From Lepidodermella squamata (taxonomy: Eukaryota > Gastrotricha): a DNA stretch of 64,000 nt. This document shows, in pieces, positions 25,364 to 35,881 of this stretch. The first letter of the stretch is position 1. Each line of letters opens with the position of its first letter. The stretch spans positions 496,001 to 560,000 of the forward strand of contig JBLDXI010000012.1 in assembly GCA_047495785.1 (NCBI GenBank). Reading direction: 5' to 3'. Below the pieces are notes generated by a model that was not told the DNA's origin, searched no databases, and saw only the letters and a program-made list of their open reading frames with translations. Both the position numbers and the translations under genes were made by a program.

Positions 25364-25986
25364 ATGATTTTCTTAGATATGCTACCGGATAATTTGACAA
25401 TTTTAGCTGCGGCTTTCCTTCTAGCTGCCGTTGACTACCAATGTATTGCAGCTGAGGAAATTTCCGCGGATGAAATAGCCGACAGCAAGGCCTTTGCGAA
25501 GCAGTTACTCCTGGCTCGACCATCAGCAGCACCGCCGGCTTCCATCAACTCTCAAGCGCTAACTCAGCTGATGACTGCACTTGCAAATAGGCTGATTGCT
25601 GAGCAAACGGCCGCGGCTAAAAATTCCGACTACTGCCCGGAGACATTCACGCCGCAAATGTGTAGCCAACTACGGCAGAAGGGTTCATTTTACATCTGGC
25701 TGCATCAGCTTCGAGATCAGACCATTCGACAAGAAGGTAAAATTTCGGCTTTAATTATTGCGCTAATTTGAAGTGAAAATTCCATTATTTTCTAGCCTCC
25801 GAGAGTGCGAAGAAAATCATAGTCCAATTGATAAAAATGAACAATGCGACGCGGAACGTACCAACTGCATCGGCAACGAAGCCACCAGTCAGCCTTAATT
25901 CGTCGAATCTGGCCGCGTTTCTTAAAGCACCGCCTACTAAGGAGAAAAAACAACAACAGCGTTCACGTCGGCGTCTTAACAAGTAG
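25364..25986 (+). CDS. C-x8-C secreted family, member 3
   Basis: Unrecognised protein, 187 residues from the ATG at 25364 (an in-frame ATG at 25379 would lose five residues). Exons 25364-25736 and 25796-25986, phase 1 intron. The signal peptide is clear: L-T-I-L-A-A-A-F-L-L-A-A-V within residues 11-23. An Ala/Leu-rich helix precedes the core at residues 91-115: C-P-E-T-F-T-P-Q-M-C, then a three-residue-longer spacer and G-S-F-Y-I-W-L-H-Q-L-R. The intron falls just after the amphipathic segment, in the same phase and place as in member 1, which supports common descent. The tail ends in K-K-Q-Q-Q-R-S-R-R-R-L-N-K. Confidence 0.8.
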
Positions 25987-26456
25987 CGATATATCTATTG
26001 AGTGAATAGTTTGGATTGTCATCGTTGAAATTAGAATACCTACTTGGAGTTGTTCTGAAAGATAGAGGGGCGGGTTTTATATCGAGGCAAGCCTTGTTTG
26101 TAATGATTTTATATCGTTTTTTGCGCTTCATATGACCAGTAAAATTTTCACGTGCGCTTTATATTCTTCTCTGTGAAAATTGAAATCAATAATTTATAAG
26201 GAACATTCTAGAAGTTTATGCCCATGGGCGTTAATATTCGCTTTCAAGATGGCAAAAGGTCGGTGCTGGAAATTCCCAAAATTAGTTTTTTAATTGAAGA
26301 ATTGCTAATCCATTTTTTACGGTGGATTTTTTATTTTTGAGTTTTGAGTTTTGTTATAAGTCGGATTTATTTTCAACAATTTTTTATCCACGTATTTTTG
26401 TAATTTTTTTGTACAATAAAGATCGAAATATAAGTAGGGTAAACCCCCCATTTTAC
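25987..26456. other. Intergenic spacer, 470 bases
   Basis: Very AT-rich convergent spacer between family member 3 (plus) and the first DxD glycosyltransferase-like gene (minus). It should hold both 3' UTRs. I see no gene in it. Confidence 0.5.
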
Positions 26457-27782
26457 TCAGATCAAGGAAGCAAGTCGTGTATAGTTCCAAGCATGAGGAC
26501 ATAGATCAATTCGTTTCAGCCGAGCCAAATGTGATTCGAACGCGCCTCGTTTTGATGAGTAATTTTCCGACTCGAAGGAGAATTCCAGCTGATTCACGTT
26601 CGCAGTTCTGTTGCCGAAATCACCACAGTATTTCGGCCGAAGATCTTCATTATCAGACGTGCTGTAGCAGACACCTTTCCTCAGAACATCCCGCAATGGG
26701 TTGCCATTTTTCTGATAAGTGTAATGAATTGCCACGTGGGGCCGCGTGTTGTTGAACGCTCGCCCATCCTTCAGCCCATCGACCTCATGCCAATCGCCTA
26801 TCTGACCTGCGGCGTTATTCGGGGCGCCGTTGTTTTCGATGACCCAAAAATAATCGTCGCGAAATTTATGCCACAGAATCGTGCACATGACGCTGAACTC
26901 GGAGAATGCGGACTTTTTTACAGATTCTGCGAATGCCTGGTCGAAATTCGACTGATTCATATGAGCCGTTATAATCTGACGCATAGCTTTCAGATGCTCC
27001 ATCTTCACGATAACAGGGAAATAGGTCATGCAATATCCAATCTCTAAAATACCGTAAATACCCCATGGAATTCAGTTATATTAACAATTAATACCTTTCA
27101 TTCCGGTAATTTCGAAAGTTCTAGTCGGAACCTCGTACCAATATCCACCTGACTCTTTCGCTCGGCCGTAAACTGGCCGAACTATTGGTTTGCCCTCAAG
27201 AAACAAGTCCCCAGGCGTGACTCGAGTTATGAAAAGCGTGTCAGTGTCGACGAATCCTACGAATTCTGCCGTTGTGAAATTATCAGACCAGAATTTCAGC
27301 CACTGAGCTTTGTACCAGCCAGCATTTCCGCTGATTTCGAACGGCTGTACAGGGATGGATCTTATCTCCGGAGTTATTCCAGCTATGTTGTATGCAAAGT
27401 TTGCGATCTTTGCGACGAAGTCCAGGTGCCCGCCTGATGCCATCTCGTCGGTTATCATTATCAAATCGACAGTATCTTGAGGCCAAAATAGCGCGAAAGA
27501 TGGGAGGAACCAATTTTGCAATTCATCAACGCTATTGTTTGAAGGACTAACTGGCATGAGCAATACAAGTGAAGGCCATGGCTGACTGCATCTATCAGTA
27601 GAGGTACTCAAAGTAAAGTTACGAAGTCTTCGACCAAGATTTCTCAGAAAGCCGTCAACTTGTTTGAAGTCGGCAATCGTTCCTGGTAAGAAGTACTCCA
27701 CTTGGGTTACGTTGAATATTAAAAAACAAATGAGCATTATTAGAGCCAAGCATTTCGTGGTCCAGCCGAAGTTTGGTGCCAT
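26457..27782 (-). CDS. DxD glycosyltransferase-like type II membrane protein, copy 1
   Basis: Likely Golgi/ER glycosyltransferase-like enzyme, 424 residues. Exons 27782-27095 and 27043-26457 (phase 1, 51 base intron). A short cytoplasmic N-terminus is followed by one hydrophobic helix at about residues 10-25, giving type II topology. The luminal domain has W-F-L-P-S-F-A-L-F-W-P, G-W-Y-K-A-Q-W-L-K-F-W and the metal/nucleotide-sugar type motif G-F-V-D-T-D-T-L-F (Asp179-x-Asp181). The C-half contains Y-F-P-V-I-V-K and a Cys-rich stretch. It resembles the DUF6492-type glycosyltransferase-like proteins known mostly from microbes and algae. I name that family with moderate confidence only; donor and acceptor are unknown. 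Copy 2 lies 440 bases upstream on the same strand with an identical intron position. Confidence 0.75.
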
Positions 27783-28220
27783 GTCGTCTGATTTTTCGAG
27801 TTATATATAAATCTAGCCCTGATGCATAGCTCGACGTCAGCTTGACAATAGGATCTTTCTCATGCCTATGACTTGAGCCATACGCACCGATAAAAACTGG
27901 TGTAAAGTCATCAGTTTTCAGGAAAAATATTGATCGCTCGAAACGTGTCGCTAATATAGCTGAGTGCTGAATTACAAATGAGCAAAAATTTCGATTTTCG
28001 GGCCCGCGCGAGTTTAGAATTGGTGTCAATTTGCAATTTGCACCTATCTCAATTTGGAATTTCATCGATTTCAAAATGTTGTTGTGAAATTTGAGATTAT
28101 GGCGTAAACTATTACGTTAGTAACGCAGATCCTGCTGAAAAAGTATTAAATCCACTTTACCATCATTAATGGTTATTATTATAGTCTTTATTAACGTTTC
28201 TAAGCCAAACACGATGCAAT
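27783..28220. promoter_or_regulatory. Spacer between the two DxD genes
   Basis: 438 bases upstream of copy 1 and downstream of copy 2. It should carry the copy 1 promoter and the copy 2 polyadenylation region. No coding exon is supported. Confidence 0.45.
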
Positions 28221-29620
28221 TTAGGTTGGTAGAGGATCTGAAATACTTTTGAGTAAGTCTGTGTTCCAACTGTGAGGACAAAGATCCAACCTCGCCAGCC
28301 GCTTCAAATGGGAATCTTGAGCTCTTGCATCATCCGAAAAATCGTCTCTCTCAAATGCGAATTCGAGCTGATTAATTTGGTCGCGTCGAAAATTCTGGCA
28401 GTATAGTGGTAATGGATCATCAACGCCTGGGATCATGCCGTAGCAAATCCCCTTCCGAAAGACATCTTGTATTGCATTGCCCCGCTTTTGATATGAATAG
28501 TGCATTGCTATTCGAGGCTGGGTTCGATTGAAAATTTCCCCGTCAGCCATTCCATCAATTTGCCGCCAATCGCTAACTTGCCCCATAGAATTGGGTGGCT
28601 CTTTGTTGTTTTCAACGATCCAGTAATATTCATCGCGGAAAAGGTTCCACATCAAAGTGCAAAACACGCTGTATTCCGACAATCGATCAGCCCAAATAAT
28701 CGAGGCGATCGACTGGTCGAAAGTAAGGCCGGTCCTGTTTGTGATCCACTCGCGCATTATCGGGAAATGAGCTCTTTTTATCACGACTGGAAAGTATGAC
28801 ATGCAATAAAATGGCTCTAAAAACGAAAAATCTGTCATTAAAATCTGAAAATATTCGACAGCCAACCTTCGAAACCCGTCAGCTTGAAAGTGAATTGAGG
28901 AACATCGTGCCAGTATCCTATTGCCTCTTTAGCTTGCCCATATACAGGTCTAACTATGGGTTTATCGCCGAAGAAAATGTCTTGCAAAGTTATCCGCGAT
29001 ATAAAAACGGTGTCAGTGTCAACAAATCCAACGTAATCCGAGTTAGTAAAATTTTCCGCCCAAAATTTCAACCACTGAGCCTTGTACCAGCCAGGTTTCT
29101 TGCGGACGTCTAACCGCATGTTCGGAATCAACCTCACGCTAGTCCTTTCCCGGATTGAAGATGACAAATTGAATGTTGATTCAAGATCGTCAAGGTCGAA
29201 TGCGTAATCAAACGTTGGGTGACGCAGTTCGGGGTCCCTTTCGTCGGTTAAAATCAGGAGATTGGGTCGGTGAACATCCGGCCAAAATAGCGCGTAAGAT
29301 GGCAAAAACCAGTCTTTGAACTCGAAAAAGCTTTCATTTTGCCAGCTCATCGGCAATAGTAGTGACAACTCGGGCCAACGCTCGTTGCATTTTGCTCTGT
29401 TTATTAGTTTTGAAGGGGGATATGGAAATCTGATTCGAATGTAAGCCAGAACGAGGGAAAAGGAGAGTATTAAGGCTAAAATTGCCAGGAGGCTTTTGCG
29501 AGTGCAGCTCGACTGATCTTCAAGATTTTTCCGCCACCGTTTAGAGTCGAAAAATCCGTGAACAATATGCAAGGCCGGTAAGACGTAATCTCCAGATTCC
29601 GATGGTTGATCGGGATGCAT
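28221..29620 (-). CDS. DxD glycosyltransferase-like type II membrane protein, copy 2
   Basis: Tandem paralogue of copy 1, 449 residues. Exons 29620-28867 and 28816-28221, phase 1 intron at the same residue as in copy 1; the donor is GTTGGC. The cytoplasmic N-terminus is longer (about 40 residues), then a signal-anchor helix at about residues 42-62. Shared blocks: D-W-F-L-P-S-Y-A-L-F-W-P, G-W-Y-K-A-Q-W-L-K-F-W and G-F-V-D-T-D-T-V-F (Asp201-x-Asp203), then K-P-I-V-R-P-V-Y-G and, in exon 2, F-Y-C-M-S-Y-F-P-V. Several N-x-S/T sequons fit a luminal domain. Divergence between the copies is substantial outside these blocks, so the duplication is not recent. Confidence 0.75.
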
Positions 29621-31166
29621 ATGGCCCAGTGGTCAAAGATCATCAGCCACAAACTCTCACGCTATGTATCCATGAAATAAATTCCATGTATCTTTCCTAT
29701 TTGGTATCCATTCATCGCCTTTAATTCAGCTTTTAATTCAGATTTGTAAACAACAAACAACGTTTTCTTTCAATACTTTTCCTCATGTATATTCATAATT
29801 TTCGCAAATTTGAATAATGATACATGTGAGTCGGCGGTTTTTGGCACCGTGCCGTTATGAATGGCAAATAAATGAATGATTGTGGCTTGTGGGCGTTCAT
29901 CTCAAATATTATGTAAAACCAGAACTCGCCGATAAAAAAAGCTATTAGCGAAATAACTTTTATTAGAATTGTTTATCTTTCGGTACCCACGCCTCTATTA
30001 AACTTGTCACAAATTGGAAACACAAGAAACATGAGCCACTTGCAAGCTATGTAATCCAATTACTATAATATCGTCGATTTTTTTCAGCCCACATTCTCAA
30101 GGGCGAGAGTTTAAGTGCCCGTCATCTCGAAGGCATGGAAACCTGAAAATTGATTAAACTGATTAAATAATAAATTGGCAGTTGTTCATAATCGATTACG
30201 GTCACTATGGCTCGCTCGGCGGCAACAACCCGAGTGGCTAAAATATTGGCATTAATTGAATACGTGGGCAAATTGTCGTAAAAAGTGATTCACCTAATTT
30301 ATTTCAATATCAATTCCCCTGATAAAAGTCTAAATTTAGGAGGATAAAATTTTTTAGTTTCTCACTTATGCGCTCTCGTCCAACTCTCTGTTGTAAAATC
30401 GTGGGCGCAGATTTTCAAAAAAACAACGCGGGTTGAGAGATGATTGAACAATAATATATCGCGAATTTGCGAAATGACAGCTGATTGCGCCGGTGGTATA
30501 TACTAAATGTTTCATCAATAGTGGGTGGCTATAGGAATAGCCGGTGCGTATTTGATATTTATCAAAAAGGACAATGCCTACCATTCGCGCCGAATAACAG
30601 TAGCTTTTAAGTCAATTTATATCGCACATCAAAAAATTGCGTCCAAGCCATTTCACCGCAGGGCAAAAGGGATTATTCGTTTTGCTGACCAGCTAATCTA
30701 TTAGATTACAAGTTCAAGTTTCATCCAATACGCTAAATGCTAAATCAATCGCTACCCAATTTAGAATCGGCTGATTTCAGCCATTTTTTCTTGTGGGGGT
30801 AATCAGAGATAATAAATTGCGATTTTATGATTTCAGGCATGATGCCAACTTGCTAAAATGTAATGTTTGATATGTTAATCAGTGCGCTTTTTAGTTTTGA
30901 TTCACCCTGTAGTGGGTGGGAGTTTCGCTATGACCTTCTATCCAGAATTTAACTCTCTTAATTAACAATTGTTTGCGATCCGTTGGCGCAATTCCCACTG
31001 CCTCGCTTTCCGGCTTGGCCGAAGAGTAAGCCGCAATCGGCTATCGCCTGCAAAACCTATCACCGCGCCGAGTCAATATTTGCCAATTGCGAAGCGCGAT
31101 TTTTATTACATTATGACATGATAAAAGAACAAAATAAACAAAAACCCACGTAAGCATCAAGAGTGC
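29621..31166. other. 1.5 kb intergenic region
   Basis: No gene seen. AT-rich, with a few short unsupported open frames such as a 72-codon minus-strand frame at 30366-30584. It holds the promoter of DxD copy 2 on its left. Confidence 0.55.
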
Positions 31167-31173
31167 TATAAAG
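31167..31173 (+). promoter_or_regulatory. TATA box for family member 4
   Basis: TATAAAG at 31167-31173 lies inside the inverted repeat AGTGC...GCACT. About 30 bases downstream is a CTCTACGCATCAG stretch that could be the start site. The coding start of member 4 is at 31530, so this implies a roughly 330 base 5' leader, possibly with an intron. Confidence 0.4.
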
Positions 31174-31529
31174 CGCACTAAAGTTTCAGCTCTACGCATC
31201 AGCCCAATTCCTGTTCACCTTCAGATTTTTGGCCCAAAGATCGGTCAGTTACTTGCGAAAATTGCAATCGTCCCTATGACAATCACGCGCTCATCTCAAT
31301 CGCATTTGCCCGTCAATATCGCGATTTTGCTTTATGAAACTATAAACATTTAAATGCTCCTGAATTATGCATCACCCCTTGATTTCCCAATAGAGATGCG
31401 CGACTCATCCATGCTATCGATTCGACCAGCCAAATAATATTATAATTCATTTAATTCAAAGCGACCTGTTTATAATTTTGTTATCAGTTTTTTTCGTGAT
31501 AGTTCTCTATTGATTAACTAAGCAAAATT

Positions 31530-32051
31530 ATGATGCAGCAAGATTCTTTCATTTTCCACCTTGCCGTTTTCGGAGCACTAGCCTTTGTCTGCGTTTCTGG
31601 AGCTCGAACAGTTCTGCCTGATAACGCAGCTTACGAAGACGAGGACTATTTGGACGTTCTAGTTCCCGAGGAAGATGACCCGCGACTTTCGAATTTGATC
31701 ATAGCCAAGCGATCGGGACAGCAGCCTCAGCAAGCTCAAGTGTTGGAGGAGTCGATGAATATCCTGCGCAACATGCCGCCGAATGTTCTTGAGGCCGTGC
31801 TGCAGGCGGCGATGAAGAACAACGCAGAAAGTACCGGAGATGATGGTTGCCCGAAGTCGTGGCCGCGATCTCTCTGCAAACAGCCGAGCAGCTTCTACGT
31901 CTGGCTGCAGGAGCTGAGACGTAAAGAAAAGGAACGCGAAGTGGCGCAAGATGTCAAGAAAGTTCTGGCGCAAATCGTCATGCGATCGGCTCTCCTCAAG
32001 CAACAGCAAAAGCAGGCAGCGGCTGCGGCGGCGGCGGCGGCGCGTCTGTAA
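31530..32051 (+). CDS. C-x8-C secreted family, member 4 (single exon)
   Basis: Unrecognised secreted protein, 173 residues in one exon. The signal peptide is at residues 1-25 (F-H-L-A-V-F-G-A-L-A-F-V-C-V). An acidic pro-region, E-D-E-D-Y-L-D-V-L-V-P-E-E-D-D, follows and ends at a Lys60-Arg61 pair, a possible prohormone-convertase site. The core is at residues 107-131: C-P-K-S-W-P-R-S-L-C, K-Q-P-S-S-F-Y-V-W-L-Q-E-L-R, then a strongly charged helix. The C-terminus is Gln-rich followed by nine alanines encoded by a GCG/GCC run near 32015-32042, which is liable to length variation. The core is nearly identical to member 5 although the flanks differ. No intron interrupts it. Confidence 0.8.
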   Translation: MMQQDSFIFHLAVFGALAFVCVSGARTVLPDNAAYEDEDYLDVLVPEEDDPRLSNLIIAKRSGQQPQQAQVLEESMNILRNMPPNVLEAVLQAAMKNNAESTGDDGCPKSWPRSLCKQPSSFYVWLQELRRKEKEREVAQDVKKVLAQIVMRSALLKQQQKQAAAAAAAAARL

Positions 32052-33458
32052 AAGTCGTTGATAGTTCTCCCTTTATATTGAGCTGATTTAAAGTTATGTT
32101 CGCATACAAATATTTTCTCATCTCTAGTCAATATTTCACCTTTTACACAGTCAGCTAGAATCCTGTTTTCTAAAGAAACTTGGAGCTGAATCTTTTGCAA
32201 TTCTTAACTTATTTTTCTTATCGAAAGTTCGAAATCCTCAAATAATGTTCACTACGTACCTAATTCTTGAGCTCTATAGCAAATATTTCGCTGTGAAATA
32301 AAACGATCATTTTTAACCAATAAATGTTGTTTATACGACGGGTCGATTGGTTACAATTCAGGGGCGTAACCAGGAAAAGTTGTTGGTTGTTGTTATATTA
32401 GATCTAAGAGTGAAATTTTCATTTTCCCCAGGAGAATCCAAGATCGACGATTGCCGATTTTCAATAAGAAATATCGACGATATTGGGATTTCGAGATCGG
32501 CGAGAAAATTTTCGGACATTTTGCAAACATTTCCTCCACGTTATTAGCAATATGAGCCATTTTCTTAAGAAAAAAGGCCGGCTATTTCGAGCTTTCATTG
32601 TTGTTTGAACAACCAACACAGCCAGCCGACTGCTCCAAGTTGCAAGAGTAATTTTTACTTGAAAACACTGAAATTAGGAACTCAGGAGTTCTTCTCGGCT
32701 CCAGCAACCTCATCAGCGGAGAATATTGATATGCTACAAGCTACCTATTCATAAGCTTGGAGAATGTTGAAAGAGGATACCTGATGATATAAGGTGCCTG
32801 GCGAAGGAATTTTTGGCAAACATGTTAAATGGGACTTAAATGGGCAAATATACAGTTGCACTGGAAGTAGGGCGTGGTTCGATTTCTGCGATTCACTCAT
32901 TATCATTGATGGCATCCGGGATGTCCGGTATTGTCCGGAAGAAATAAGGTGAATGTGATGGAAGCATGGAATTTATGCATGTGGTTACAATCAAGTCATT
33001 ATGGTGACGGAAGTCCTACTCTTTCCGCTAAATCATGCCAATATAAAGTTTGACTTCAGTTGTGAAATACATACATAAAATTCGATGGGTCAAAAAAAAT
33101 GAACCCACTTGAAATTATTTCTTCTTCTTGTCCCCTGACAATCCTCCTAGATTAAGTGTTTTCTAGTTTAAGCGCGTGCAATACTAGAGCATCGCTGCGT
33201 CTGGCGGGTGTAAATTAATTTCACACGATTGCGCCAGCTCATCGGACAACGTCTCGCAACCCCCTCCCTCTTAAAACTCTATCCATTTTTGAGACTTTTT
33301 GATCCAATTTATGCGATATTATGTTTGGATTTTCTATGATTGGGATACAAGATAAAACCTGGATTAGATATGTCTGAGCCCTTCATCTATCAGCCTTCAG
33401 CTAAAAATAATCTTCATTTTATTAGAGCTACATTTACTAACTCATAAGTGATCTCAGC
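32052..33458. other. 1.4 kb intergenic region
   Basis: No supported gene. A likely polyadenylation signal (AATAAA near 32297) for member 4 is present. The rest is AT-rich, with a 66-codon frame at 32347-32547 that resembles nothing known. Confidence 0.5.
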
Positions 33459-33841
33459 ATGGCGGTTAAGCTATGGATTTTCGCCTGCTTATTCGCCGTT
33501 GCTACGCTCTTTGCCCATGTGGCTGTCGCTGATAGCTCATCCGATGAAGCTTTGAATTCGCTCGACTCCACGGAAGTCATGAAAAGAAGCGAAAATAAAG
33601 ACTGCCCCAAGTCATGGTAAAAACATCAGCCTTTCCAGGCCTTTAATTATCTATTATTTTTCGCATTTTTAGGCCCAAATCTCTCTGCAACCAGCCAAGC
33701 AGTTTCTACCTCTGGCTTTCCGACTTCAGACGAAAGGAGAAGGAAAAGGAACGGACTGAGGACTTGAAACAAATGTTGGCACGAGCTATCATCAGCACTG
33801 CCTTGATGAAGCAACAAGCTTTAAAACAACAGCAAGATTAA
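33459..33841 (+). CDS. C-x8-C secreted family, member 5 (minimal form)
   Basis: Smallest member, 108 residues. Exons 33459-33616 and 33673-33841, phase 2 intron that splits the Trp codon inside the cysteine loop. The signal peptide L-W-I-F-A-C-L-F-A-V-A-T-L-F-A runs to about residue 24. The short acidic pro-region ends in Met-Lys42-Arg43, so cleavage would release a 65-residue peptide starting S-E-N-K-D-C. Core at residues 49-71: C-P-K-S-W-P-K-S-L-C, N-Q-P-S-S-F-Y-L-W-L-S-D-F-R-R-K. It shares the helix and Gln-rich tail with member 4, and the two are each other's closest relatives. Both exons are too short to stand out as open frames; the phase match and homology support the join. Confidence 0.8.
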
Positions 33842-34519
33842 TCCAGTTCGGTTCCCGGCGGGTTCTGTTATACTTATATAGGTCAAACGCTTTTACAAAT
33901 AAATTAGCGAATATTTCGTGTCAATTTCACGGAGTGCATAATTTACAATTCAAAGCCAATTCGATAAGATAGCGAAACTGACGCGGCAATAGCGACTATA
34001 TTGCGTCATGTGTTCCAGGGTGAAGATAAAAAGATTCGTATGTTTACATTGCGCCGGGCGATAAAGTATATGCACTTCGCTATTGCTGTTTATGTGATAA
34101 ATTTCGGCGTGGTAGGTACTGCTTCAATGATAAAACGGTGTAGAGAAAAAAACCAACCTACACTTTTATGATTAGTTTCAGCATCGAGTGATTCACAGAT
34201 CGCTCTGTATAAAAGCCAGCTGCGTGTAGTACATTTTTTGGCTCGGCGAATTAGCCTTTATTATAATACAGAGGAAAAAATCTCTTATGTCGGGCATAGC
34301 AAAAGGTGGCGCTTTTATTATCAGGGTAATATTTTCTTATCGAGCCAGTCTTGTTTTTTTTCTTTTTTGTATTACTTTCACACAGATTGCCCCGTTGTAT
34401 TCCTCTCATTGCTTAAGGCGTTCTTGCAAAATATCTCAACTTTCGCATCAATCCCTTCTTACAATTATTATTATAGGAAACCAATTAATTAATTGTTTCT
34501 TGATTTTAACCAGTCAGCA
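33842..34519. promoter_or_regulatory. Upstream region and leader of histidine-rich gene 1
   Basis: A good TATA box, TATAAAAG, is at 34208-34215. Downstream at 34241-34251 is GCTCGGCGAAT, which recurs as GCTCGGTGAAT at 35278-35288 ahead of histidine-rich gene 2, so the 5' leader was duplicated with the gene. A spliced 5' UTR is likely between 34235 and the ATG at 34520. No coding exon is supported here. Confidence 0.5.
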
Positions 34520-35101
34520 ATGTGTAAGCCTTGATTATTTTTAATTGAATTTCACCCAATTTTTTCTATCATTTTTAGCTCACCATCATCATCACCACGA
34601 TTCCCACCATCATCACCACTAGTAATTCTCATCCAAATTATTTAATAATTTATATAATCCAACTATTTTACAGCGTTTCCCCAGTTGTTGTGAGTCAACT
34701 CATATGAGTAAAGGCAGTACGATTTTTAATTTTTTTTTCTAAAAAGGATCACTGCCACACTACTCCCGCAGTTGGTAAGCTTCGGTTTCACTGTGCGATT
34801 TCTTGCTAAATTGAGAATTTTTTTCATAGTTTACCCAGCACATGGCTACGTTGCCCCGGCAGTTCACCACCAACCAGCTTATGTTCAAGTACGCATTGCA
34901 GATTCCTATTATAGTTCTTTTTAGCTTTACTCGCGATATTTCCTTGTACAGCCAGCTGTTGTAGTCCAGCCGCCTGTTGTTCACCACGTCGACACTCATC
35001 ACCACCACGGTGTTGGACATGCTGTTGGCCATGCGATTAGCGATGCCCTTTTCGGCCATCACCACCACAACTCTCATCATCACCATCACGGCCACCATTA
35101 A
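34520..35101 (+). CDS. Histidine-rich small protein 1
   Basis: Unrecognised 99-residue protein in six tiny coding exons: 34520-34523, 34579-34621, 34674-34689, 34747-34774, 34830-34888 and 34952-35101 (300 bases, all phases consistent). The first coding exon is only ATG plus one base. The protein begins M-S and six His, D-S, five His; a Val/Pro/Ala/Tyr-rich middle follows. The end is H-A-I-S-D-A-L-F-G-H-H-H-H and another His-rich block. About one third of residues are His, suggesting metal (Zn, Ni or Cu) binding or pH-dependent assembly. No signal peptide is visible. Homology to gene 2 is seen in exon structure, N-terminus and C-terminal motif. Confidence 0.7.
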
Positions 35102-35459
35102 GCTGGGCATTGATGCGCGACAATGTGGTGCTGAATTTACACGCGAAATTTCCAGGATGAATCATGACTACTATATAATAGCCTAAATTTGCCTTTGTAC
35201 CGTCTGGACACGTGTTGGGTGTTGGAATTTATTCACACGTAGTCTGCTATACGAATATTATATACTCCAAGCTTCTTGCTCGGTGAATCATTGCAAGGTT
35301 GTGCGTATGTTAATTTCTTGATTGCTTCCAGATTCTATTCCTGACTTCCAACGCTAATTCCTTTTTTCGAAACAATATTTTGCTTTGAGAATAATCACAA
35401 ATTTATTTATTTAGGGTTTTATTTTATTGCTAAAGCGCTAACTACTTCTTTGAAAGACA
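35102..35459. promoter_or_regulatory. Upstream region of histidine-rich gene 2
   Basis: 358 bases with TATATA at 35259-35264 and the leader word GCTCGGTGAAT at 35278-35288, which is shared with gene 1. No coding exon seen. Confidence 0.4.
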
Positions 35460-35881
35460 ATGTGTAAGTTATTGCAGTAATTTTTTGTGACGGAATTGTA
35501 ATGGAGATATCATTTTTCAGCTCATCATCATCATTGCCACGACAACTATTAGTAAGTTTGAGAATTTCCTGAAACTCGCAGTTTTAATCAGCCAATTTTT
35601 ATTTTAACAGCGTGCCACCTTGCATTACTCCAGCTGTCACCCCTGCGGTAGTCTATCCGGCTCCAATTGGTTATCCTCAGCCTCAGGCGTACTACCCAGG
35701 TCAACCGGCCTATAACCCGTACCAGCCGGCATACAACCCAGGTTACCCGATGGCCCAAGCTCCGGTTATCGTTCCGCAACCTACCACTGTCATCTATGAT
35801 TCGCATCATCACCACGGCCACGGAATCGGTCACGCCATCAGCGATGCTCTGTTTGGCCATCACCACCACGGTCATTGCTGA
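35460..35881 (+). CDS. Histidine-rich small protein 2
   Basis: 101-residue protein from exons 35460-35463, 35521-35551 and 35611-35881 (306 bases). As in gene 1, the first coding exon is just ATG plus T, and the second begins CT-CAT-CAT, giving M-S-H-H-H-H-C-H-D-N-Y. The large exon has a Pro/Tyr repeat region (Y-P-G-Q-P-A-Y-N-P-Y-Q-P-A-Y-N-P type units) and ends G-I-G-H-A-I-S-D-A-L-F-G then H-H-H-H-G-H-C. The repeat region resembles structural or extracellular-matrix proteins, while the His blocks suggest metal binding. No signal peptide is apparent. Function unknown. Confidence 0.75.
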
